NCBI GenBank assembly: GCA_913043205.1
Contig: CAJWLF010000006.1
Coordinates: 1-64,000 of the forward strand
Reading direction: 5' to 3'
DNA length: 64,000 nucleotides
From: an uncultured Chloroflexota bacterium
GTDB lineage: Bacteria > Chloroflexota > UBA11872 > VXNJ01
The notes under the pieces are model-generated. The model was not told the origin of the DNA and did no database searches. It saw nothing but the letters and a program-made list of their open reading frames with translations. The position numbers were made by a program, and so were the translations under genes. Positions 1 through 8,508 of this stretch are shown piece after piece (position 1 is the first letter of the stretch; each line of letters opens with the position of its first letter).

Positions 1-1675
1 CGCGATTCTTTCCCCCGCCGCCGACCGACCGCAGTAGGGCGCTTGGCTCAGTCAGGATGCTTTGGTCGCCGGGAAGAACCTTTGTCCCGGCAGTGACCTT
101 CAAATCGCGTTCGGCCTGAACCAATCCGGAAAGCTTCATCGTGCGACCCGCGTCCAAAATCACGTCGGAATCATCTCCCTTTGCAATGACGTTGCCGCGA
201 ATCAACCCGACTTCACCTGCGTCGATTTCTATGGAACCCTCGACGGTCTCGATCACTCCGGTGAGATCCACCTCAATGTCCGAACCATCGGCGGAGGATC
301 CGCTGCGGAATTCGAAACCCGAGTGGGCCAGCATGGAACCGCCGACGTAAATCTTGTCACGCTTGCCCGTTTCCGAACCTATCACGATACGAGAACCATC
401 CTTGGCTGCGGAAAGATTGCGGGGAGCCGAGGCCTCGAGATCGACGGAGGAAAGGGAATCCAAACCAATGCCGGCAAAACCTGCGGCGCCGGCCTTGAGA
501 ATCTTGAAGGAGAAATTTTCGGAAACGAAAAGTAGCTTGCCGTCCTTAAGCTTGACGGCGAGGTCGGGATGGGCGGGATCAGCGCCGAAGTCTCCATATG
601 CCGAACTATCGTCGACGTAAGTCCAAGACGCCCCGCCCAAGGCTCCGTTGAGTTGGTTAACCAGTTTGTCAATACCGTCATTGACACCTGTTGCGGCGGC
701 CGCCAGGGAGGCGGTGCCTCGAATGGTTCTGCCGGCCCGGACAAACTCGATCGTTAGGGACAAGTCGTCATCGATCTTGCCTAAACGAGACGGAACGACC
801 CCAACGGGAGGTATGCGATAGTCGTATGGAGATGCCAGTACGTCGATGCGGCCAATGCCGTTGAGAGAAATCAAGGCGTTCTCGGCCCAAGTCTCTACTT
901 CGGCCGTACCATACAAGACAATTCCCTTGCCCGAATGATTCTCCCCGACGACAACGGGATCGGCTCCACCCGTGAGTTCGATCGTCTTGCCGGCCCGCAG
1001 GTTGGTCCCGACTCGAATTTGGTGAGCAGCGTCGATTCGAAGAGTGGAATCCCCACCATATTCCACTAGCTTCCTTCCAAGCCAGTACCCATCGTCATCG
1101 CGCAAGGCCTCTATGCGACCTCCGGCGAGGACGGACCCCTCGATGACGATGTCGCCACCACTCGAAAGCTTGATGAGACCGTCGGCCTTCTCAACGGTGA
1201 TCTCACCGGCTCCCTGCAGGAAAAATCCAAGATCCGAAGAATGCACTCCTCCGCTGACAAAAACCTCATCATAGGCACGCAGGTAACCGTTGATATATGC
1301 TTGTCCGGTCGCCTCCACCTGAATCTTCGCACCAACCCCCCCCGACCAATTCAGGACTCCGGCGGACAGGTAACCTCCGGAAAGTAAGTTGCCCGAAATG
1401 CGCACGTTGCCGTCGCCAGCGACCTTTACCAATGCGGGCGAACTAGCACCAAATCCCTTGGCGGTAAGACCTCCGACGGTAGTTATCTCGACGGAAAGAT
1501 CAGTCTCCCCGGGATCAGGAGGGCCTCCACGGACTTCGACCTTCGTCCCGGCAAGCATCGGGGCGTCGACCTTGACCTGTCCGCCGGCATCCACCAAAAT
1601 CGAAGAAGTAGCCCAGTCGCCGCCGGACTCCCAATTGATGCCGCCTTCTGCGGCGACGCCTCCGGCAACGACGGG
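1..1675 (-). CDS. Partial repetitive adhesin-like (filamentous-haemagglutinin/beta-helix type) protein
   Basis: Reading the minus strand with codons beginning at 1558, 1555 and so on gives a frame with no stop from about 1675 to the window edge, some 555 codons. The product is rich in Gly, Ala, Val, Ile, Asp and Ser. It repeats a pattern of short hydrophobic strands punctuated by GG turns, for example SGNLLSGGYLSAG, AGGVAAEGGINWE, KLSSGGDIVIEGSVLAGG and VGGSMLAHSGFEF, as expected of a right-handed beta-helix surface protein. No start or end is visible: the first in-frame ATG is at 1558, but homologous-looking repeat sequence continues upstream of it. The DNA is clearly more GC-rich than everything after position 1800, so this is probably an internal piece of a very large gene from another replicon or organism. 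The family assignment rests on repeat character only. Confidence 0.7.
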
Positions 1676-1800
1676 CGGATACGCGCCAGGCTGGTCTCCA
1701 GCGGGCCGAACGCCACCGCCAGGAAGCGGATCAGGTAGGCCACCAGCAGGGCCGCCAGCAGGGCCGCCCGGCGGCCCCCCAGGACCGAGATAACAGCAGC
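1666..1800 (-). pseudogene. Fragment resembling an Fbp-type ABC transporter permease
   Basis: In the minus frame with codons starting at 1800, the translation contains ALLVAYLIRFLAVAFGPLE followed by TSLARIRPSL. This matches the membrane-segment-plus-cytoplasmic-loop pattern of iron(III)/thiamine ABC permeases, in which xYLxRFLAVAxGPxExxLxRIxPSLxEAA is typical. The match stops abruptly near 1666, where the adhesin-like frame takes over. It also stops near 1800, where the DNA becomes AT-rich. Only about 45 residues exist, so this is a remnant created by a junction rather than a working gene. The overlapping alternative frame is Gly/Pro-rich low complexity and looks spurious. Confidence 0.4.
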
Positions 1801-1810
1801 CCCACAATTT
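1790..1810. other. Abrupt composition junction (probable assembly or recombination breakpoint)
   Basis: GC-rich sequence with runs such as gggccgcccggcggcc ends around 1790. AT-rich sequence (aatttgatatattctcg) starts by about 1805 and continues for the rest of the window. No inverted repeats, target duplication, tRNA or integrase accompany the change. The 1805-1951 stretch carries no gene I can recognise and should hold the promoter of the monooxygenase gene that follows. Confidence 0.6.
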
Positions 1811-1951
1811 GATATATTCTCGTTTACAATCCAATTTTCTGTTGTGCAAGTTCACTAGAATTCCTTCGAAACCTGGCCGCCAATTCTCAATGTATATGGT
1901 CCATTGCCGATGAAGATACTAAGATAGGGCAAACAGTATCGAGGTTCTGCG

Positions 1952-3178
1952 ATGAAATTAGAAATGTTCCATCTGTGTCCCTATAGGGTTTTACCCAAGG
2001 ATTTTCGAGAGCAATTCAGAAGTGTCTGGGTGGATGTACCATCGCACTTATTTGATCCGTTAGCTGCCGAAAAGATCTACAACGAAACTCTAGACGAGAT
2101 CAAGTTCGCAGCTGAGATGGGCTATGACGGAATATGTGTAAATGAACACCATCAGAACGCATACGGAATCATGCCGTCCCCCAACTTAATGGCCTCAGTA
2201 ATGGCACGTGAGACAAAAGATGTCGCGATTATCGTGATGGGAAATTCAATAGCTCTTTACGACCCTCCTATTCGAGTAGCCGAAGAATTTGCAATGCTCG
2301 ACTGCATCAGTGGAGGTCGACTAGTGGCTGGATTTCCCACCGGGAGTTGCATGGATACGGCTTATGGCTATGGAGTCAGCCCGGTTGAACTGCGCGAAAA
2401 GTATTTCGAGGCGGAAGAGTTAATTTTTAGAGCTTGGGAAGAGCCCGAAATATTTAGCTTTAATGGTAAATACACCCAACTTCGCTACGTCAATATATGG
2501 CCACGCCCAATCCAAAAACCAAGGCCCCCCGTCTGGGTCCCAGGAGCGGGATCTATAGAGACATGGGACTCGTGCATTGAGAAAGGTCACCTATACGCAT
2601 ACTTGTCGTACTCCGGATTCAAGCGAGGCAAAAGAGTAATGGACGGGTTTTGGGAAACGGCAAACAAGGCTGGAGTAGACAACCCGTATCAAGCGGGATT
2701 TCTTCAGCTAGTTTGCGTGGGGAACAGCGAACAAGAGTTACAAGATAAGTGGGCAGAGCACGCCGAATATTTTTATAACAAGATGTTGCATATTCATCCA
2801 GGGTTCGTAGATGCCCCTGGTTACAGGAGCATAAAGACTGTAGAAGCTGGTCTACTAGCTCAAACGGTCTCCCGGTTCGGAACTCCTCAGTCTACGAGCA
2901 CCAAAACGTTCGACGATCTACGGAAGGACGGAAACATTGTGGCAGGAACCCCGTCACAGGTCACCGAGCAGCTCGAACAGGTGATTAAGGATCTACACAT
3001 AGGGCACTTAATGATATTGAATCAGTTTGGGTCTGCACCACACGATTTGGCTAAAGAGAATATCCAAAGGACCGCCGAACAAGTCTTGCCCAACCTACGT
3101 CACCTATGGCCAGAATATACGGATCACTGGTGGCCTCAGAACGCAATCGCTCATGATCACGCGACAAGTGTGACTTGA
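1952..3178 (+). CDS. LLM-class (luciferase-like) flavin-dependent oxidoreductase
   Basis: This 408-residue protein has the length and TIM-barrel pattern of the bacterial luciferase family, which uses reduced FMN or F420 to oxygenate or oxidise small organic substrates. Visible landmarks are NEHH at residues 64-67 and the LDCISGGRLVAGFPTG segment around 116-131, which corresponds to the family's D-x-x-S-x-GR-x-x-x-G loop. A GAGG-like start (gaggt, about 8 bases upstream) supports the ATG. The stop overlaps the start of the hydrolase gene (ATGA), so the two are co-translated. The combination suggests oxygenation of a substrate followed by ester or C-C hydrolysis, for instance a Baeyer-Villiger-type step. 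Substrate and flavin source cannot be read from sequence. Confidence 0.85.
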   Translation: MKLEMFHLCPYRVLPKDFREQFRSVWVDVPSHLFDPLAAEKIYNETLDEIKFAAEMGYDGICVNEHHQNAYGIMPSPNLMASVMARETKDVAIIVMGNSIALYDPPIRVAEEFAMLDCISGGRLVAGFPTGSCMDTAYGYGVSPVELREKYFEAEELIFRAWEEPEIFSFNGKYTQLRYVNIWPRPIQKPRPPVWVPGAGSIETWDSCIEKGHLYAYLSYSGFKRGKRVMDGFWETANKAGVDNPYQAGFLQLVCVGNSEQELQDKWAEHAEYFYNKMLHIHPGFVDAPGYRSIKTVEAGLLAQTVSRFGTPQSTSTKTFDDLRKDGNIVAGTPSQVTEQLEQVIKDLHIGHLMILNQFGSAPHDLAKENIQRTAEQVLPNLRHLWPEYTDHWWPQNAIAHDHATSVT

Positions 3179-3996
3179 TGGGGACAACCTCAAAGACTAT
3201 ACAAATCCCGTCAAGTGAACGGACTGTTGAATATACTGATGTTGGCAGTGGTCCGGTTATTGTATACCTACATGGGGTCATCAAATCTCAAACTGACCCC
3301 CTCATTGACGAATTATCAAAGAGCCATCGAATAGTGGCCCCGTTCCTACCAGGCTACGGTTCCTCTACTGGAGGGTCCGGGCTTAATAGTGTCCACGATG
3401 CAGCACTCCATCTCGACGAAACTCTAGATCACTTAGGTATCTCAAATGCCGTATTGGTCGGTCACTCATTGGGAGGGCTATTCGCAGGCGAATTAGCAGC
3501 GGTCTCTCCCAGGTTGTTCACACACATAATATTCATATCGTCGTACGGGTTGTGGAGCAATGATGAACCTACTATGGACTTTTTTACGGCTTCACCTAAA
3601 GAAATGTCAAAAGCTTTTTATTCAGACAGTAGCCTCCCTGGGGCCATCAATCTTAGACAGTCCCCGTCGGAAGAGGCAACAGAGGTAGATCCGAATACAG
3701 AGGACGGTGTGAAAATCATTAAGAGGCTTGTGGAAACGGCTAAGACCATGTCTAGTGCCGCACGATACCTTTGGCCAATACCAGACCGAGGACTAGCCGC
3801 CAGGCTCTACAGAATAAACAGGCCGTCTATGGTAATTTGGGGTGAGAACGATGGGATCATCCCAGTCAGTTACGCAGATCTTTTCGCTGAGAACTTGCCG
3901 GACTCCGAAAAGGTAATCTTCCCCGAAGCAGCTCACATGCTGAACGAAGAACATCCACAGCAGGTAGCGCACGTCATACTGGATTTCATATCGTAA
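3175..3996 (+). CDS. Alpha/beta-fold hydrolase
   Basis: A 273-residue cytosolic alpha/beta hydrolase. The nucleophile elbow is GHSLGG at residues 96-101 (Ser98), the acid is Asp226 in WGENDG, and the catalytic His is His254 in AAHMLNEEHP. An HG pair at 33-34 supplies the oxyanion-hole region. It starts inside the stop of the LLM oxidoreductase gene (ATGA overlap), and a second Met directly follows the first. It most resembles the MhpC/lactone or ester hydrolase side of the family. The partner gene suggests it cleaves the oxygenated product. It ends 45 bases before the convergent ThDP-enzyme gene, with no clear terminator between them. Confidence 0.85.
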   Translation: MMGTTSKTIQIPSSERTVEYTDVGSGPVIVYLHGVIKSQTDPLIDELSKSHRIVAPFLPGYGSSTGGSGLNSVHDAALHLDETLDHLGISNAVLVGHSLGGLFAGELAAVSPRLFTHIIFISSYGLWSNDEPTMDFFTASPKEMSKAFYSDSSLPGAINLRQSPSEEATEVDPNTEDGVKIIKRLVETAKTMSSAARYLWPIPDRGLAARLYRINRPSMVIWGENDGIIPVSYADLFAENLPDSEKVIFPEAAHMLNEEHPQQVAHVILDFIS

Positions 3997-4041
3997 TATC
4001 GGTCATAGCTAGAGTTACCTAAATTGCCGTAACAATCAATA

Positions 4042-5718
4042 TCAGTCCCAAGCTCTCGGAGCTATGCCCTCAATATCTGTCTTTACGTCGATCAATGTTG
4101 GCCACTTTGCATCAAAAGCCTGGCCTAATGCAGAAATGAACTCGGCAGGCCGCCTCACTGTAATACCTAAACAACCCATGGATTCTGCCATAGCGGCGAA
4201 ATCGGTGTCTCCGAGCATCCACAGGCGATCTGATCGCTCGGAACGGCCACCATAATTTCTCTCATTAAGAGCCTGTTCCTGATTAAGAGACGCGTTATTG
4301 TTGACAATCGTAATGACATTTATACCGTTTCGCGCAGCTGTGTTTAATTCTGCTACGTGATACCAAACACCACCATCTCCAGTAAAACAAATCACAGGCC
4401 TATCGGAGGCAGCACATTTTGCGCCAACAGCTGCTGGGATACCCCACCCTAAAGATCCCGCACATCGAATATAGTCCTGATCAGGTGAATGAAAGTCGAT
4501 CATAGTCCCAGTCCATATGCCTGCATGACCAGTATCAGAAACTAAAATTGAATCAGGAGGAAGCGCAATTGCTAATTCATGGCACAATCTTTCCGGGCGC
4601 ATGGGCATAGCATCTGAATACATAAGCGGCTCGAATCGGCCATACCATTCACCGACCAAATCTTTCGCAACTTTCACCCAATCATTGCGTTCCGAATCAA
4701 CTTCATGTTGACCGAACCTCGTGACAAGTTCCTTTAGTCCCGCTTTGGCATCACAAGATAAACCGATGTTTACGGGAAATGAACGACCTAGTTCACTTGG
4801 ATTTATGTCTAGTTGAATGACTTTAGCCCCGGCTCTAGGCAGTTTCCACTGATTGGTTACTTGCTCACCCGTGTGGCTCCCAACAAAAAACACCAGATCA
4901 GCTAACGCGAGAATCTTATTCGAACATTCACGTGAATAAACTCCAGATACACCAACGGCAAGAGGATGTCGTGCTGGAAACGTATCTTTAGCGTTGAGGG
5001 AAGTAACAACAGGAATCTTCAGTTGCTCAGATAATTGAAGTAACTCCTCCCTAGCACCGGAAGCCCTAACCCCGCCTCCCGCAACTATTACCGGCCTCTT
5101 TGCTGAACTCAATAACTCAATCGCCGAAAAGAGATCTGATTCTTCCGGTATAGGGCGAAATGGAGGGACATGGCAAAATTGCTCTTCTACGACAACTTCC
5201 AAATCAGCCTCCCCCTCCATAACTATATTTCCGGCTATCCCATACAAATCCAAATGAACAGGACCCGGGGTACTAGAAACGGCTTCGCGAAGTGCCTGCC
5301 GAAGAAATATAGGTAGCTCATCAGGGGCGGTAACGGTTGTACTATATTTAGTAACCGCTTCAAACGGAGAATTATGATCGACCTCTTGATAAGCATTTCG
5401 ACCCTGGCTTTTTTGGGCAAGACGTCCAGTTAATGCCAAAACAGGTGAGCATCCCAAATATGCATCTTGCAGGCCAGCCGCCATATTTAAAGCCCCGACC
5501 GATTGGGATCCACAGACACCAATCCGTCCAGCTACTCGTGCATACCCATCTGCCATGTAGGCTGCGCCCTTTTCACTGTGAGCCATTATTGATTCGATAC
5601 CCACTAGATCGAATTCTGGCATCGCTGAAGGAACACTCACGGGCATGAAAAAGTAGTGACTTAATCCATATCGAGACAGAGTTTCGGCCAGGAATTTGGC
5701 TCCGGTCATCACTGGCAC
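4042..5718 (-). CDS. ThDP-dependent acetolactate-synthase-like enzyme
   Basis: A 558-residue protein with the three-domain layout of acetolactate synthase, benzoylformate decarboxylase and oxalyl-CoA decarboxylase relatives. The catalytic Glu that activates the thiazolium ring is Glu49 in HSEKGAAYMADGYAR. The ThDP/Mg motif begins with GDGG at 447 and ends in NNN at 473-475. It lacks a paired small regulatory subunit gene, so it is probably not the biosynthetic acetolactate synthase. A GTG start is chosen because GAGGAG lies 7 bases upstream on the minus strand (plus positions 5726-5731). It is the last gene of a minus-strand group after an SDR and an acetoacetate-decarboxylase-like gene. A 2-oxo-acid decarboxylase or diketone lyase role is inference. 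Confidence 0.85.
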   Translation of the reverse strand: MPVMTGAKFLAETLSRYGLSHYFFMPVSVPSAMPEFDLVGIESIMAHSEKGAAYMADGYARVAGRIGVCGSQSVGALNMAAGLQDAYLGCSPVLALTGRLAQKSQGRNAYQEVDHNSPFEAVTKYSTTVTAPDELPIFLRQALREAVSSTPGPVHLDLYGIAGNIVMEGEADLEVVVEEQFCHVPPFRPIPEESDLFSAIELLSSAKRPVIVAGGGVRASGAREELLQLSEQLKIPVVTSLNAKDTFPARHPLAVGVSGVYSRECSNKILALADLVFFVGSHTGEQVTNQWKLPRAGAKVIQLDINPSELGRSFPVNIGLSCDAKAGLKELVTRFGQHEVDSERNDWVKVAKDLVGEWYGRFEPLMYSDAMPMRPERLCHELAIALPPDSILVSDTGHAGIWTGTMIDFHSPDQDYIRCAGSLGWGIPAAVGAKCAASDRPVICFTGDGGVWYHVAELNTAARNGINVITIVNNNASLNQEQALNERNYGGRSERSDRLWMLGDTDFAAMAESMGCLGITVRRPAEFISALGQAFDAKWPTLIDVKTDIEGIAPRAWD

Positions 5719-5789
5719 ATTAATGCTCCTCTATGTCACAACAAGGCACAAAACCCAACAAACTAACTATACTAAACCCGGATAAAACG

Positions 5790-6635
5790 TTACTCAACAA
5801 TCCGTTGATTAAGCAAGTCCCGTGCACCTTTCGTGCGAACTATAGACGCAGCCCTATACTCCACAATCTCCAACCTCGACAGCGTGTTTACTATCATGCA
5901 CTGCGTAGGCATATCATCCCACGTAGTTGAGCGAAATTCTACCGATCCTACACCAACACTTTGATCGACAATAGTCCGCGATGAATCACGAGGAGTTAGC
6001 ACTGTATATTCAGCATCAACTTCCCCCCAGACACCTGTGCGTGGGATATATTTGTAATGCAAAGTGCCTTGGCTTTGTTTGTTTTTTTGCAAAGATGCAG
6101 GCTGTTCTTGATCCGATAGCTTTACAGTGGACAGATCCGATATCTTCATCTCAAAAAACTGAAACCCATCCCAACTGGCTTTACAGTTTACAACCCCATT
6201 ATCGCGAATAGGATTTGGCAGCTCGCAAAATATTTTTGAAAAGCCAAGCTGTTCACGACCGGTGAGTATTGGCTCGGTCATATTTTCCCACAGCACCGCC
6301 ATAAAAGGACCTTCCACATACTCTTTAGCACCCTGAAACCCAGCGTTAAACGTAACACTCAAAATCGCATATCCTCGACCCGCAAGCCAACCAATATTGG
6401 TCATATAATTGGCAGTTACAGTCACTACTGGGTCCCCCACTAAGCAGAATCGATCAGGCAACATATCTTCTAGTTGGTCAGCGCGCGACAAGAAACTAAC
6501 AGACAAAGATTCAGTATCCCGATCGTCGTTGTCAAACACTCCCATATTTCCATTGGGATCCTGCCTAGGGCCAGACATCGGGCCAAAATGGGTTGGCATC
6601 ATGTACATAGTCTTGGGACGAAGTCGATAAGTCAT
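5790..6635 (-). CDS. Acetoacetate decarboxylase family protein
   Basis: A 281-residue protein with the core signature of the acetoacetate decarboxylase (ADC) superfamily. It has WLAGRGY at 83-89, VLWENMTEPILTGREQLG around 114-131 and GFSK with Lys134, the position of the Schiff-base lysine of ADC. True ADC decarboxylates acetoacetate to acetone, but many family members act as decarboxylases, aldolases or hydratases on larger beta-keto acids. The N-terminal extension (first roughly 60 residues, including HFGPMSGPRQDPNG) is not part of classical ADC. The gene follows the SDR gene by 3 bases and precedes the ThDP enzyme by 71 bases, which indicates one transcript. The substrate is probably a keto acid made by the neighbouring oxidoreductase. 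Confidence 0.75.
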   Translation of the reverse strand: MTYRLRPKTMYMMPTHFGPMSGPRQDPNGNMGVFDNDDRDTESLSVSFLSRADQLEDMLPDRFCLVGDPVVTVTANYMTNIGWLAGRGYAILSVTFNAGFQGAKEYVEGPFMAVLWENMTEPILTGREQLGFSKIFCELPNPIRDNGVVNCKASWDGFQFFEMKISDLSTVKLSDQEQPASLQKNKQSQGTLHYKYIPRTGVWGEVDAEYTVLTPRDSSRTIVDQSVGVGSVEFRSTTWDDMPTQCMIVNTLSRLEIVEYRAASIVRTKGARDLLNQRIVE

Positions 6636-6638
6636 TGA

Positions 6639-7490
6639 TTAGCTCCTTTTATCGGCTGTCAAGTTCATATCATTAACGAATTCCTGGCCAAGCAAAGGCT
6701 GCTCAGACATGAGCCCCCCATCCACTGGGATCGTTACGCCAGAAATCCATCGGGATTCGTCACTGGCAAGAAAAACAGCAAGATTAGCCACATCCCATGG
6801 TGTACCTTCCGTACCCAAGGGAGCCACTTTCCTCCTACGTTCATGCAAATCATCTGAGATATCATCCACAAAAGACGCCTTCACGTGGCCTGGGGCTATG
6901 CAATTACACCGAATGCCATCACGTCCATGAAAAGCAGCAGTGGTCTTAGTTAGCATATGGAGCGCACCTTTTGTCACCCCATAATCAACAGAATAGCTTC
7001 GTGCAGCACTAATACCATCGATAGATGATACGTTGATGATTGATCCTCCCCCGCTCTTAATCATGGATGGGATCGCATGCCGAGAAGCAAATACAGCACT
7101 CGCCAGATTGTGCTCAACGGCCTCATAAAAACCATCCTTAGTAAGACCAGTAACACCGCGCGGCCTAGCTTTATCCCGTGGAGCGAAATATCCGAGGTTA
7201 TTAACCAGTATATCCAACCCGCCATATGACTTATCCGCCTGCTCCACCATTCTACGAATCGCATCTGTGTTGGTCAGATCACCGATAAACGCCTCTGCGA
7301 TATACCCTTCTGAAGAAATAGCGGACACTGTCCTGTGAGCGTTTTCATCTGATATATCGGCCACAATTACATTTGCCCCATGCGTTGCCATCTTTATTGC
7401 AGTTGCGTAACCCAACCCAATCTCACCCGACGATCTCCTGCCAGAACCCGTGATAATAGCTACTTTATTTGCAAGGCGGGAATTACACAT
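6639..7490 (-). CDS. Short-chain dehydrogenase/reductase
   Basis: A 283-residue classical-type SDR. It shows the NAD(P)-binding TGSGRR start at residue 14, NNLG at 97-100, and the catalytic Ser156, Tyr170 and Lys174 (YGVTK). The stretch between TGSG and GLG is slightly longer than in the commonest members. An acidic residue after the second strand (VIVADIS) suggests NAD rather than NADP. It ends with SGVTIPVDGG, the usual C-terminal feature of SDRs that act on cyclic or keto substrates. It heads the tight group SDR, ADC-like, ThDP-lyase. It likely oxidises an alcohol to the ketone handled by the next enzymes, which is inference. Confidence 0.9.
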   Translation of the reverse strand: MCNSRLANKVAIITGSGRRSSGEIGLGYATAIKMATHGANVIVADISDENAHRTVSAISSEGYIAEAFIGDLTNTDAIRRMVEQADKSYGGLDILVNNLGYFAPRDKARPRGVTGLTKDGFYEAVEHNLASAVFASRHAIPSMIKSGGGSIINVSSIDGISAARSYSVDYGVTKGALHMLTKTTAAFHGRDGIRCNCIAPGHVKASFVDDISDDLHERRRKVAPLGTEGTPWDVANLAVFLASDESRWISGVTIPVDGGLMSEQPLLGQEFVNDMNLTADKRS

Positions 7491-7603
7491 TAGGAAATCA
7501 GAATCTCCAGAGACAATCTATAACTCATGAACAGCATAGCCATTTTGGCCAACCGTCAGCAAAACAGGACGGTATTAAACGTCTCCGTCTGGTTAAATAA
7601 TGG

Positions 7604-8425
7604 CTATTTCCACCATGGTATCCGAGGAACCAAAGCTGGAGTCGTAAGCATATAGTCCCGGTAGCCTGGCTTAGTCTTAATAAGAATTCTTTCCAGCATT
7701 GATACACCAGACACCCATCGAACTAACACAGTCATCAGAATCGGGGAGAATAACACCAACATACCTGACCAACCACTAGATAGGCAAAACAGATAGACTC
7801 CCCACCACATAAGAGTTTCCCCGAAATAATTAGGGTGCCTAGTGATAGCCCACAATCCTGAACAAAGCACTTTGCCTTTGTTACTTGCATCTGCCTTGAA
7901 CGCTCGAAGTTGCCGATCACCAACGAATTCGAAAAATGCACCAATTGCCCAAGCAGCCAACGCAGCTAGGTCAAATATTGTTGGAAACTCAGCGCCCGGA
8001 TGAAAGGCGATCAGCAGCAATGGAGATGAAACAAGAAACGCTAGCAAACCTTGTAACATAAATACCTTGTACAGACTCTTCCACCAGTAGGCAGCCCCCG
8101 AATTTGCACGGAATGCTTGATACCGAACATCCTCAGGCTTGTTTTTATTGGCCTGGTATATATGGCTAGACAATCGGACAGCCCACCCAAACACCAAACT
8201 AGTTACTAGAATTGATCTCAAGGACAAATCGGGGGTCATCACTAAGTAGACAACCCCACAAACAACAAAAGCTGGGCCCCAGGCGATATCAACAATCGAG
8301 GTATCGCGCAGCTTGACACTTACCCCCCATACGAGCACAGCTCCGATAAGAGTTGCAGAGATCGATATACCGGCAGCACTAACCATTCGCATAACCCATA
8401 CAGCCGACAAACCAATTGCAATCAT
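7604..8425 (-). CDS. DUF1295 membrane protein (steroid 5-alpha-reductase-like fold)
   Basis: A 273-residue polytopic membrane protein with about seven hydrophobic segments. The conserved block is RHPNYFGE at 196-203, followed by a ...KPGYRDYMLTTPALVPRIPWWK-type tail, which is characteristic of DUF1295 (COG3752). This family shares the fold of steroid 5-alpha-reductases and isoprenylcysteine methyltransferases. It lies downstream of an FAD amine-oxidase-like gene and a DUF1365 gene. These three families often co-occur with cyclopropane-fatty-acid-synthase-like methyltransferases in lipid-modification and photo-oxidative-stress clusters. The likely role is reduction or modification of an unsaturated lipid in the membrane, which is inference from fold and context. 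Confidence 0.85.
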   Translation of the reverse strand: MIAIGLSAVWVMRMVSAAGISISATLIGAVLVWGVSVKLRDTSIVDIAWGPAFVVCGVVYLVMTPDLSLRSILVTSLVFGWAVRLSSHIYQANKNKPEDVRYQAFRANSGAAYWWKSLYKVFMLQGLLAFLVSSPLLLIAFHPGAEFPTIFDLAALAAWAIGAFFEFVGDRQLRAFKADASNKGKVLCSGLWAITRHPNYFGETLMWWGVYLFCLSSGWSGMLVLFSPILMTVLVRWVSGVSMLERILIKTKPGYRDYMLTTPALVPRIPWWK

Positions 8426-8508
8426 TAGCCGCTAATATTCGGTAAAAGGAAAGGGAGAAACCATACAGCGGTTTAATGCAATCACCGATTAATCTGCACA
8501 TAGAAGAG

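Noticed and set aside
62-620. Plus-strand open frames in the GC-rich left end
   Set aside because: They lie opposite the continuous minus-strand adhesin frame, have no domain character and are explained as its shadows.
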